The position numbers were made by a program, and so were the translations under genes. Below are positions 37,212-50,111 of a stretch of 64,000 bases of DNA, piece after piece. The number at the start of each line of letters is the position of its first letter. Within the stretch, counting starts at the first letter, position 1. This DNA is from Phoebastria nigripes (taxonomy: Eukaryota > Chordata > Aves > Procellariiformes > Diomedeidae), in NCBI GenBank assembly GCA_035582835.1, contig JAYKAV010003077.1, positions 1 through 64,000 on the forward strand, written 5' to 3'. The notes under the pieces are model-generated. The model made no database searches and was not told the DNA's origin. It saw nothing but the letters and a program-made list of their open reading frames with translations.

Positions 37212-39654
37212 CAAAGAGTCCGAGTTGCTCCCAGTCTGTCCCAAATGTAGGACTAAAGATGGGCAAGAGAAGCCACCTGATAGCTGAAGGAACAGACTAA
37301 CAGCTTGATGGAGGGACATGACTGAGCAGGACTTTCAATTCCCACCCACAGACTTCAATTACACAAGAAACGGGAATTGTTAGGGTCAATTTTCCTTGAG
37401 ACCCACGTGGCCTGACGGAGCAGCCACCGACTGAGACAGAGGCACAGGCATCTTGTCGAGAGCAACACAAAAGCTTTTCTTTGCAGGAAATTAAAAACAA
37501 GGAAACAAACACCAGCACTTGCGTAAGCCCCAGACTGGCTCAGACAGAAAATTACCTCGAGACTGTCTGTGTTCCAGATCAATGGATCAGCTGCGGTGCG
37601 GGGCAATTAGCACCTTGAAATTATTCAGCAAGCCGAGGGGTGGGAATTTTAGGGGAGGGTGGTGAGGGAAGGATGAGAGCAAGTAGGAATAACAATAGAT
37701 CTTTCTGGACACAAAAGTCAATGCTTGGCTCCGGCTGAGCCCAAGCTACAATACCAACGTGGCTGTTGGATGCTCTCGCAACCAGGCAAAAGGGGGACAA
37801 GAGGGAGCTGGAGGGGCTGCTGACACTGCATCCTGGGAATGGGTATATGGTGTGAACATGGAAAGCAGAGCAAATTTTTTCTGGCTGGGACTAAAGATAT
37901 CTGCCCAGTTATACCACAAGCCTATTTTCTGCTGTACCCAGCACTCCAAGCAAGGCAAAACTACTCTGTAAACAGATCCTAGCTGTATTAGGTATGTGGA
38001 TGGGCATTAGGTGCAAACTGGCCACAAAGCAAACACTTCAAGCAGGTATCAGCTGGGTTAGGGCTCTGCCCAGGTCTGGGGCGAGGCTCAGGACCAGCCC
38101 CTTTCAGAGGAGNGAGCATCCTCGCAGCGGCTCCTCCAACCACGCTCCTCGGCAGCACGCACACCAAAAACCTTCGTCGTTCTGGATGTTATGAAGATAC
38201 TGGTCTGATTATTCCTGCCACTGTTAGGAACAGGAAAATCTCATTATTTCCTATGTGCTGACATAACACTTACATGTACATAGTATGATTTACTGTTGCT
38301 ATCGGAGGAGGAGGAGGGAGGGAAGAAGGGATGACTGCGGCTGGCTCCAGTGTAACCTCTTTCATGGCCCTTCTTTAAACAAATCAAATCTCCAAATTCA
38401 CCCAGGAGAAATGAGACATTTGCTCAGATGGGCCTTGTTCCCCAACCCACCGGGACCAACAGGAATCAATCCCTCTCCCCCGACCCAGGGAAGGACATGT
38501 GGCCTTTGCTGTGGGACNTGGGGGCTTTCTCCACCATTCCTGAACGCCAACCCGCTAAAAATCCAGATACCAAAGACATAACAAGGATTAAAGCAACTAC
38601 ATGAGAAAGCCTTGCTCCTTTCTAACAGGTCTCCACGCTTCTATTATTAATCTAGGATGAAAAGAAAACCACCTCTGTCCAAATAGTTTTCTATTATCAC
38701 GAACGTGTTTGCATCTAATCCGAACACGGGGAGGCCAAGGCAAGCTGAGTGCAAAACTCTTTCAGGCACTGATGCTCTTAACACTTTGAAATCATGCTAA
38801 TCTGATAAGGCACTGAGGGAATTATGCAAGTAAACAAAGCTGGGCCCTGATAAGGAGTATTAGAGATAGGGCACACCACATATTTAGCGCTCGGAGGGAG
38901 GGAGGCAGCAATGGCTAGCACAGTTCCCCGCAGCCCTGTGCAGGAGAAGCTGCGGCAGGGCCTGCACGGCNGCCGGCACGGGGAGGAAAGGCAGCCTGCC
39001 CCAACCACCGATGGCTGTAGCCCACGACAAGGGGAATTAAACAGCAGGACGCGGGCGCTGCTGCTCACAGCTAGATTTTCCTGAGCATTAACATTTGATC
39101 ACAGCACTTCCTTCGCCAGGATACAGAGAGATGCAGGAGGAGGGCAGGCTAGAAACCGGGAATAAAAATGGCCAGGATATAAGGGTTAGCTGCAAACGAA
39201 GCAAAGAGGAGGCAGCGGGTTTTTTTTCTTGCCTCTGCATGGTTGGTTGGTGTTTGGCAAAACCTGAGCCCTCTGCATTCCAGGTTGCTGGTAACACTTT
39301 AGCTTCGTGCTTTGTGAAAATGATGCAGGAAGGCTGCAAACTGCCGCCTGTCCTCCCTCCGTGCCGGCTTCGCTGGGAACTCACCTCCTATCTCCCTGCA
39401 GAGTCCTCCAGAAAAACAAGCCTCACAGCTGGAAGAAAGCTGATCTAAGGCCCAACTCCTAAATCAACTTTCTAATTTAGGGGCAATTTTTCAAAAGCCT
39501 CTCCCCACCCTGGGGAGCCTGATCAGAGCCTGATTTTGCGCAAGCGCTGCTCTCAGCCCGGCGGCGCTGGTGCTGCTCTGGGACTCAGCACCTCGGAAAT
39601 AACAGGCTGCAAATCAAACCCCCAAAGCAGACCCACCCCAGAGCAGCAGACGCT

Positions 39655-39800
39655 TCCTATGAAGTTGTGTTGCTACCTTCTTCGTCTCGCTTTCCTTATT
39701 TATATAATGGGGATACAAACCCTGTCGTTTCAGGAATGCTGATGAGTGATTAATAGCTGCAAAGCATTTGGAAGGTAAAATGGTCTGGGTAATTATTACC
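39655..39800 (+). mobile_element. MIR-like SINE remnant
   Basis: CGCTTTCCTTATTTATATAA followed by TGGGGATACAAACC and, further on, TTAATAGCTGCAAAGCATTT. This is the second half of a MIR: TTTCCTCATCTGTAAAATGGGG, then the AAAGCACTT region. Confidence 0.6.
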
Positions 39801-42800
39801 CTGAACGACAAAGAACAAGACAGTTCAAAAGTACACGCTGATAGATTACAACATCATACTACAAGGGAGCACCCAAAATCTCCCAGCAATTCCTGCTCGA
39901 GGGACCAGGTCCAATGCCGTACGTTCTGAGAGATGCTATGGCATTTTCAACTCTTCTTCAGCATTTGATTCTATTATTATTATGGTAATTGCCAGTGAGG
40001 AAAAAAAAAAAAAGAGATTAATGGGTTGAGGAGAAGGAAAAGACAGGCTGCAGGAGGGGCTGACGCTGACCGGATGAGGCAGGAATAGCCACTCTCCTGC
40101 CACTGGCTCCCCTTTCCTTGGCATCCGCTGTCTGGAGCATGATGCAATGGGAGCAATGCACGCGAGGAAGCCTGGTCCCCTTGATGTGTAATATGGGACC
40201 TTTCCCTGGAGCAGGAAAGGGTGAACAGGGACACAATACCTCTCCCATTTCCCACTCACCCATTTGCACAATAATTNCAGGAATCCGAGATCCTTGAGAG
40301 CTTTTGCTCTGCCTCCAGCAAATTTGGTTGAAACCAGCAAAGCAGAGAGACTCATTCTCTGCATATGCGCAAATCTCACTTTCTTACGGAGAACGTTGGT
40401 GTTCCTGAGACAGTCAGGCTTTCAGGTAATCAAGCGCTAAGTGCCACCGAAACAGCAGCATTAGTAGGAATTAAAAATGAGATGCTTTCCACACCAGGCT
40501 GTATACTTTGGAAGCAGCCAGTTCACCCAAACAGGATTACGATAGCTCAGGATTTTACTACTTTATTTCCACTCCCTTAACCATGAGATCAATGCAGCCA
40601 GCCTCAGAAGAAATAGGCACAAAATTCACTTACGCTGAGATGGGTCTGCAGCGAAAACGTATTTTTCCTCTGTTTCTCTAGAACATTCAAAACAAATACA
40701 AATACGGAACAGGACCGACACTGGAAAGCAAATAGCATTTAGTCACCCACACAAACCTCTAACAAGCACTTTACTGCCTAAGTGAAAATCCCCTGCAAAA
40801 GCAGTTTAGTTCAGGGGAAGGAAACCTTTAGGGGAGTGGTAGGAGAACTCCCTGACTGCTCATTTGTGGGAAATTAGAGGTAAAAACAAAACATATGAGG
40901 GAAACCAGAATGGCTTAAGTGGGAAACCTCCAAACTGAGAAAGCAGTTGGGCTGTGGTGGCCTGCTAGCACGTAAACATATAAATGTGCTTGTGTGCATC
41001 TATATACANGCTCCTATATATAACACATAAGCATGCCAGCTTCTGCACACACAGCAACGCTCTCCCCTCCCGACCAGCCCCATTTTCAGCNAGTATCAGG
41101 TTTGTAGGACAGGCAATTTGTCTTCAGGCCACACATGTGAGCTGGCATCAGGAGCATTTGTCCCCTTTTTGACCCCAGCGTGTTGGTTCATTCTATTTAT
41201 GTATTTTTGATCTGTAACCCACGACAGAGGTTTTTGGCACTGTTGCTGGAAGGTCAGGGAAGGACCACAGAAGAGCAAGTCCCAGGCACAGAGCCCTTGC
41301 AGAGCATGATCCATCAGCTGCCTCCGCCAGGAATTTGCTGTGTTTTGAATTCAAAGAATCTCTTTCAAAAACAAAAAACCCACTCAGACCTCCACGCCAA
41401 GATGGTAAGCTGGCGGCCCGGAGCTGGTGGAATAGCACAGGGAGCATCCCACGTTCAGACGGGGCAGCCAACCTTACAGAGATGCTCGGCCACGAGACCT
41501 GCGAGAAGGTCCTGGGGAGAGGGAAGGGACGGAGTGAGATGGAAAAGGCAGATTCATGCAGGAGGAGAAACGCCCTCTGAGAATAGGCTCTACTCCTGCC
41601 CAGCACTAAGCACGCTGTTGGGCAGCCGGTTTATCAGCATTGCCTAGGGCAGGAGAAAGTGCCTGCAGAGCTGATGGGGAGCTAAGAACCATTCCCTGGA
41701 TTTCCTTCTCCCTCCAAGGACTATAAAAGACATTTCATAACTTAGACCCTACTTCCATTAGGTGCCAGTGAACATCCCTTGATGCCTTCTGGCACTGTCT
41801 TGTTGAAGGATTCGATAAGAGAGTCCAGGACATGTGCCAGAGAGGACAGGAGGTTCAGGCAGGAGGATGACTTTGGTCCTGAGCCCCTGTGAAACAGTCA
41901 GGTGAGGCTGAGGAACAGGAGACTACTACACAAGAAAGAGCCATGTATATCAACAGTGTGGGGAAAAACAGGCCAGGGTGAGGCTACCAAATGCACATGT
42001 CCTCTTCATGAGTTCCCAAACTCATGCACATACGTGTTAGATATCCTAGGAGAAGATACCAGGGTGAGGTGGGGGAAGAGCTACGGGGCTGGGTTTTCAA
42101 ATGATAGAAGAGCACAAATCTTGAAGGGATGGCACTTAGGAGTTTCCAGCAGTTGTATTTCTAAAGCCCTAATTCCCACACGTCTGAAGAAGGTCTAGAA
42201 AAGAAGGTGAATACAGGGGCGAGGAGCTTCCCCTTGCACAAGACAGGCATATATTTAAAGAAGCAACGGCAGAGGAGAGTTGGGTTGTATATTCCCTGCT
42301 GGAGACAAACCACAGCATCCTGTTTTTCAGTGCTCACGTTTAAAAAAAATCCCCCCAACTTGACAGTTCATGCCCATTGATCTCACAAGACAGTACCAGG
42401 GGATTTTATCATTACAAATGCTTCGTCATAGGATCACCCCTCCTGCAGCTTCATGTCCCACGGTGGGGACAGCCTTTCCTGGGAAGGGACAATCCCCACA
42501 GGATCAGAGCATTTCGTGGACTAAGCACACACTCCCGCTGCCTCCCCACCTTCTCAAAACACACTATTTATTGAACAGGCACAAGTGACGATACAAGAAA
42601 TACATACGATGGTGATTTTCCCTGGGTGGATAACGGTACCTTGTCTCCTCTGGAGGCCCACCTCCGGGCTGCGTTGCATATCAGCAACCAGGCGCTCCCC
42701 TGGCCATGGCAGGTGCATCGTCATCGTTCACCCACTCACGTTCTGGCACGTGAATTTTCTGTTTAATAAACTTTCCTGCAGTTTGTGTTTCTCGGTAACC

Positions 42801-44884
42801 CTGCAGTAGTAGTCATGGTGACAAAACTGGGGTCCTTGGCAACACACCAATGATGCTGCAAATCTACGATGACTAATCCTAAAAGCCTAATTTGTAGAAC
42901 TCATTGAAATGCTTAAAGATAGGCAGGTCACCGCAGGGGTCGATTTAATGGCTATGGCATATCTGGTGGTGAAGCAGTTGTTACAGGAGGAGCAGCCAGG
43001 GCATCTTCTGGTCATAAAATTAAGTGGATTTTTAATGCAAGATGTAGACTAAAGAGATTAAAAGGAAAGCACAATTTAAACATAGGCACAGTAAAAAACC
43101 CAGCTGATTTCCAGTCAAAGAGCTGGTCAAAGCTTCCAGATGAAACGCTGTTTTAAATAACAATCCCCCACAACAATATCGCTGATACAGTATTGCCTGG
43201 TTTATTTGTGCCTATTCAGAACGTAATGAATGCTCTTCTCAACACATCTTGCCCAGGAGTGTGCAAAACCATGGTGCAGCACAGCCAGTTCCCCAAATTG
43301 GCCCCATTAAAGGCACACAGAGGACGCAGACTGAGGACCTACCAGTGCAATGGTTTCCAGCTTCACTAGGATGGCCGATGGGCCGAGCATCTGCCCCGTG
43401 CCACCTTGCCCCGTGAATTTCCCACGGGGGAGCGCGCGCAGGACGGCAGCTCTCGTTACCTATTCAATGTTTCAGACTTTCAGCTCTTTGCTGGCACTAA
43501 AAAATTCATGGCCACATCTTCAGTTAATACGCTGATGACATCACCGAGGGAAGAGCGCCAAAGTAAGTATATTGCTATAACTGTGCTCGGCTGGACCAAC
43601 GAGGCAGCGTTAAAGCCATTGGCTCTTTTTTCCACAGCTTTTGCATTTCTCCTCTCCAACTGTCTGCCACCTGGCATTTAACAGACATAGGCACAAGGAA
43701 ATGGAGAGTGGCCTCTGCTAATGCACAATCAGCAAAACCCACTTTGCATAGGCTCTCTCTCCCTCTTCATACAAATAAGGCAATAAGCACTGTAGACAGT
43801 ATCTTACCCCGCAGAAAGCAAATGACACTGGCCTGAGGCTGTAGAGTCCTAAATCTTTATCCCATAGCACTAAACAATTATCATTCACCTAATTTGTTGT
43901 GGTTTTGAGTAAGCACTCACATCACTCTACTCAGCAACTGCCAAGACAAGCATCAACACACAACCAGGTTAAGCTGCCGTTTGATCACACAGTGATACGA
44001 TTTCCATGTCCTGATCCACTGCCTTAGCCCACTGCCCTTCCTACACAGGCATCTTCCAGGAGAAAGACTTCTTTCATCCGACCAGGAGCTGGGACATGAA
44101 GCACAGTCATGTGGCAGAAAGTAGGCAGCTTTAGTTAAAAGCAAGCAGACAAAAATGTTTGTTTGGTAAAATCCTAGTTCCGCTTACTTATCAGGATTTC
44201 CCCCTCCTGAAAACTGGATGCAACATAACTGCACTTGCCATTGTGGTTGACACAGAACCAACTCGAGCGCAAAGCACCGTTGGTTCCCTTCATTAGTTTG
44301 TCAACGTTTCTGTTCCTGCAGAGGAAATTGAGTTTAACCAGGAGTTATCTCCACTCATACTTCATTATATTGCTGTAATAAAGCAATAGCAACAAGAATA
44401 ATTACAATGGGTACTAATGACTTCTACTGCACCTTCAAGAGCAAAATGCGCCACACGATGTATGTAATGCGTACTGGGATGCAATCAAGACTCTTCTTGG
44501 GTAAATTCATGCAAAACAAAGGCTCTGTAAGTCTTGAGGATAGACTCAACCTTTGCTCTTTTGAAAAACAAAAGCTCTTGCTGATCCCCACTGAGGACTG
44601 AACCTGTGATCCTGGAGGGCTTGGACAGTTAAGACACAACCTCTGGTCACCTAAAATAGCACCTGTGACTCCCGCAATGGAAGCGTTAAGTCTCGACTAC
44701 AGAGATGCCATGGCTCATTAACAGGATGCATCTACTATAGTAAGAAACCTGAATATAGATTTATGCCATTGATATTGACACTCTGGTCTTAGTGCTTGGG
44801 TACAGAAAAGCACAATGACTGTTTTCAATGATGAGGAACAGAAATGGCAATGCCATACACCAATTACAGCAAAAGATGGGAGTT

Positions 44885-45035
44885 CAAACCCCACTTTCTG
44901 AATCCCGATGTGTGAATATGTGATCCAACTGAAGTTGCTTCAACCACGGCTCAGTTTCACCACTGGTGACAACAGGTCTAGTTCCCCTCTCCCAGTACTA
45001 CTGTGAGGCTTTAATTAAAGCCCTCATATAATTTT
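44885..45035 (+). mobile_element. MIR-like SINE remnant
   Basis: AAGTTGCTTCAACCACGGCT, CAGTTTCACCACTGG and CTACTGTGAGGCTTTAATTA keep the order of MIR core elements (AAGTTACTTAACC, CTCAGTTTC, TTGTGAGGATTAAA). Confidence 0.55.
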
Positions 45036-46160
45036 GTGATACATAGTGTTACGTACAGCGTTGTAAGTCTCTATGCAGACTGAAAGCCTGGATATGTAGG
45101 ATGTAAAGAGGCTTTTGCTCATGGCTTTTTCAGCCAGGACTATTTGAGCTTCTCCTGTCAAAATAACAAACCTTGCAGGATCCCCATCAGCGGTGCAGCT
45201 CACTGCTGCTGCCTCTGTCACCTTCCCTGCAGCTCCTCCTTGGGTCACCTCCAGCAGCCTGTCACGTCCCCCTGGCCCCCGAACCCCGTCCAGGGGACCA
45301 CAGCTGATGCTTACTCCCCTGCCCCAGAGAGGCGGCCGCTGCCCTCGAGCCCTGGCCCAGGCACCGCCATCTCACAGCACTGCTCAGCCGGGGCTGCCTG
45401 CTCCGCCTCTCAGAATGGTGCTCCAGGCCCTGCACAGCCACATCAACGTTTTGATACAGAAAAGAAGGGTAAACCACAGTGCGTATCGCACCTCTCCGCT
45501 GCTGGGTAAGAGCACCTTGGGGGTTTACTCCATTTCAGCAATTGCAGCTGGGCTGAGCATTTGGGCATGGATGTCAAGGTCCTGCTGGCAGTTCAAGGAG
45601 GGGCTTAAGGATGGAAAAGGCAACATACTTGTAGCTGCAGCTCAGCTACAGGAGAAGAGCTCCCTATAAAACACTGCCTATGAAGCTGTCGAGTTTTCGA
45701 TGGCTGCTGCATGAGCAATTGCAAAATCTATTCCCCGCTAAGCTTTACGCTCACCTCCTCCTGAAAACCCAGTATCTACCATGGACATTTAAAGCTCAGC
45801 TGAACAAAGCGTCAGAAAAGGGGCTGCGTGGACCGATGGCGTGGTCAGTGGGGTGTGCAAAGAGGTGACCTGAAGAGGCATTTACCATTTCTAAAACTCC
45901 AGGTAGAAGAGAAAAACAAGATTGGAGAAAAAGAGGGATAAGAGACAGAACAGGTTGCTGCGTGGTCTAGGGGACTTGTAAGCTCTTCTCATCATCTGCA
46001 GAAGGGTTTGAATCCAGAACAAGAAACCCTGGGACGATGCTAGTTAAATGCTTCAATGAATTGGAAGTTATCTTCCAGTATATTTTTAGTTGGCACCAAC
46101 AGGCATTACATAATGGCTATTATATAACAGCACTACAGCTACAAATACTCTCTTTTGGGC

Positions 46161-46230
46161 TTTTTGTTTGTTTTTTTTCTTTCCCTCTCTCTCTTCCCCC
46201 CCCCCCCCTTCCCCCCCCCAATCTTCTCCT
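46161..46230. repeat. Polypyrimidine tract with C13 and C9 runs
   Basis: T-rich, then CT-rich, then C13-TT-C9. On the CASTOR2-sense strand these become G runs. Confidence 0.92.
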
Positions 46231-48163
46231 TAGTGGGGGGATTGATCAATAATTGCACCTTCCATCAAATGAGGGAGGCAAATCCTTAGGAGAAAAATCA
46301 AATGGAGTAAAAATATTGTTACTAAGCCTGTGAGCGCTTCTCTCTTGCCCAACCTCAAACAGAATTAACTATTCCCAGAATAGAAATTCCACTAAGGCTT
46401 ATCTGTAGTTTAAAGGGACAGGCTGTGATTCTGTGCAGACACTAAATTTCTCAATACTGAAGGGTTTTTTATCTCGTAGTGATGATAGCTCAGCAGACAA
46501 AAATAAAGAGGGGGGAGCACTATGTAAGAGATGCTGAGGAAAAACTGAAGGAGATTTTCTTTATCTGCCAGCAAGATCATTGCCTGTTGGTGCTCCTTTA
46601 AAATCTTCCCCTGGCACATTTTTTGTCTTTTCTTCCTAACAGCCATACTGGCAGAGCAACAGAGACTTTTGCTTCCAAAATAGGTGCTACATGAAAAAAA
46701 GAAGAAAGCTTCCAAAAGCTAGAAATATTTCCTTTCCTTTATTTCATATCTCTGAACCTAAAGAGAGCCGAAGCAGGCGCTCTGCCTCTGAACGCAAAAA
46801 TAAAAATCAGTTCAGTGGCACACGGCGAGCTCCCACATCACGCCGCCCTCCGAGCTTAGGCAAGGGCTCACTTTGCTTTTGTTATCCCAGCACAGAGCCA
46901 CTCTGACAAACGCAGCACTCTCAGTAATTCTGCCTTTTTCGGGCTGGTCCTCTTTGAAACAAATGAGCTGATTCCAGATAGAGCAAAAGACATCATCTGG
47001 CAAATAACCACTTTTTTGCTAGCAAGCTGCTCCCTTCTGCCGTTTCACTCTCCCACCTCCCCGAACCCAGTAACGCCACCGATGCTCTCCTGCCTCGTGC
47101 TAGGTTTATAAATAAACCAAACCCTGGGCTACCTAGATGGGAAGGCATCGTGCTGAGCGCGTCGCTGGGTGTCACACACGGGAACAAAAACAACCCTGAG
47201 AGCGCGGACGAGGAAAAAATACAAATGCAGCTGCTTGGAGAGCACAAAGTCAATTCAGAGAGAGGCTTTTTGGCTTTAAAAGCTGTCGCAGCACACAGCA
47301 GACCCCATTCCTGATAGCGGCTCTGAGGGCAGCGATTGCAGCCCAGTGCAGAAGGACAGCCTGGCAGGGCTGGTCACGCGAACACGAGCAAAAAACCCAA
47401 GAAACAGGATAAAGAGGGAGCAGAAGGGATAAAAATGAGTTAGCTGGCATGACAGTGCTAGGTTTGGGCTAAAGTAATGCAGCTGGGGGGAGAAGGATAG
47501 CCTACAAAAACTTATCAAATCTGCTAAGGTATATTATTACATGGGGAATACTGCCTTGTTCTGTTTTGTGGGCTTCTGACACCTAGTTATTATGATCTTG
47601 AACAATTAAGTTGAGAAAAAAGTAATTTGCTGGAAAAGCTGAGAAGTTGTTTGAGCTGTGAAGATAGGAATGCACGAGACTCCTGCTCCGCAGTGCTCTG
47701 CAAGTGGTCCATGCTACCCACAAAGAATACAGCCATTTGTCATGCAGGACTGAAAATACTAGAGAAACAAGTGTCAATACAAGCAAAAGCAGTAAGTTTA
47801 CTTGCATTTGTCATGGTTTTCTCCTCTGTACAAGCCATTAAGGGATTTTACAATAACCGATCACTTGCAGCACTGGGAAATAGCAAAAACAAGCTTAACT
47901 GAGACAAACGTTCACGGTTCTCAGGAGAAATGCTCCTAATTCATTTCAAAGGTACCCTGCCCTGCTGAGCCTCCAGCCCCAGGTGCTCAGGATAAAGGCA
48001 CTCGATACAGGTTCGGACGCAGTGTTGTTTCTGCCACTGAGTGCCCTTCTCAAGATCAAAGCTCTGAAGGCAAACAGGGCACAACTGCTAAATCCCTTGT
48101 TAATGAACCCTTCTACAAGGCTGTACATATATACCGGTAGCTTGTTCATGCATGTATGTAAAT

Positions 48164-48194
48164 GGGGGGCGGGGGGGGGGGGGGGGGGGCGGGG
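48164..48194. repeat. G-tract: G6-C-G19-C-G4
   Basis: A near-pure G run on the plus strand, broken by two C. Length errors are likely in such a tract. Confidence 0.9.
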
Positions 48195-49424
48195 AGACGT
48201 CCTCAGGAATCAACAGCTGAACATACTGTCAGGCACTGTTTATCAAACAGACGATTGCAGTTGCCGTTGCAGCATTTGTTTGAGTCGGCAGCAAACAGCC
48301 TGTCCACAAACAGCGCAGCCACAATGGGAGCGCGCTTGGGGGTCTTCCTGCGGGGGGGGAAGAAAAGGATGTTTAATTTAAAAGGAAGGGAGCAGCGTAC
48401 AGACTGTGTGAACTTGTAAAAATCAGGTTTCACTCTGACATACTCAAAAGTTTGGCCAAAGAAAACCTGCTGAACTCTATGAGGACAGAACAGCACAGCC
48501 CTTCTCCATCAGGAGCTTCCTTTGTCCAGCTCCCCATTAGTCCCAGCCAGCAGGGAGGGGGAAGAGCTGCTGAAAAAGGGCTCCGTACGCACCTCCTGCG
48601 CTTAAGGACCAGACTGGGGCAAAGCCCAAGTGGCACTACTGTGATGTGCTTGGGACACAGCAAACAGCCTGGCAGGAGGGAGAGCAGCAAACTCAGGGAC
48701 TCCTGGATTTTACCCCTGCTCTGCCACAGGTGTGTGCCCACATCTGAGCCCAAACCACTTACCCTACCAGACGAGTGTCCAGGAGGTGACACAGGCAAGT
48801 AGCTCACTCTTTCCCTTGCCCTACTTGATCTCCACATCTCAGTGCACTCAAACACGAATTCCCATTCCCACCCAGCCTCTCTGCACATGCCTTTGCAACA
48901 GCCTGACGTATCAAACCTCCCTCCCGTGAAAGCAGCACAGTTATCCCTCATAACCTTGAGGCATAATGCACTGAGGTTCAGTTCGATGGTGTTTCAGAGC
49001 TCCTTAGTTTCTTACTTTTACCAGACTTCTGGGGAAGCGCATGCAACAGGACTGTGAAGAATCCTAACTAACCAGCTGCATGTCCAAGCACGAGCCTCTG
49101 CAAACATGCTGCTGCTGGGTAAAANAAAGCCAACTTCACTGTAAAGATTGTTCCACTGTATTTAAGATGGAATTAAAACATATTTAACTCGTATAAGTGA
49201 TATGTAATAAATTTAAGAATAAAATAGAAAGCCTCAGATCTGCAAAATATGAACCATTAATCAAACAGACATTCTGAAAGACTTCACTGTGAAATCTCTA
49301 GTGATTAGCTATGGGCACTCAGCCAAAGAGGCCTGCAAGCTCTGTTTCACTGACATGTATTTTTAAACTAGCTCCAGCAAAGAGGAGGCTATTTGGGGCA
49401 CAGAATACCAGCTTTGGGGGCTGG

Positions 49425-49535
49425 GACCAGTCCCCGCCACAGATTATCTTGCAGAGCATCTCTCTGTATCTCAGTTCTCCANCTCTAAGACTGGGATAAT
49501 ATGCCCTGCTCCTAATTCCTGCCTAGCTTTTACAA
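49425..49535 (+). mobile_element. Possible MIR-like remnant
   Basis: CATCTCTCTGTATCTCAGTT, then a CTAAGACTGGGATAATATG stretch, resembles MIR CTCTGTGCCTCAGTTTCCTC..AAAATGGGATAATA. It contains one undetermined base. Confidence 0.5.
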
Positions 49536-50097
49536 CTAAATCTGCAGGGCATAGACCACCTCTTCCTACATTTATGCAGTATGCAATGCAACTCTGTCCC
49601 TGTTTGGTGATGAGAGCTGTGTACATCTGTAATATACACCATGGAGACAATAAAAAAACAGGGTTGAAAGATCTTCAAGCGTAACACAGCCAGTCTATGG
49701 CAGGGCCAGTTAGCCCTAGGATCATTCCCAATTCTATTTAATGCATTATTTGAAACCACCCAGCGACAGAGAGCCTGCTGCCTCTTTAATAGCCTATTGA
49801 TTAAATGTATTGCCACAGCCCGTGATACAAACTACTAGAAGCATCTCTCAGACTGCATTAACATCCCCTGCAACTCCAGGTATGCTGAAACCTGCCTGGG
49901 CTGGGTCAGGAGAGCTGATGTTTCATCAAGCTAGTGGCCCCTGCTGACTTGTGCTGAGCAAAATATCTATTAACTTCTCTCGGTTTGCAAATTGCCCAGA
50001 ATGCTACAGAGACAGGAGGTTACGCTGGTAACAAACACAGAATTAAGCTGACAGTTTTAAAAGATTAGTAAAGTGTTGTTTTCCATTCAAATTAGGC

Positions 50098-50111
50098 GGG
50101 GGGGGGGGGGG
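50098..50111. repeat. G14 homopolymer
   Basis: An uninterrupted run of G. Confidence 0.9.

Noticed and set aside
44580..44660. tRNA-like B box (GGTTCAGTCC on the minus strand)
   Set aside because: No matching A box, acceptor stem or cloverleaf could be folded. It may be the head of an old SINE.
45955..46030. GTGGTCTAGGGGAC followed by GGGTTTGAATCCAG, tRNA-like
   Set aside because: Spacing and stems do not form a tRNA. A tRNA-derived SINE head is more likely but too weak to annotate.
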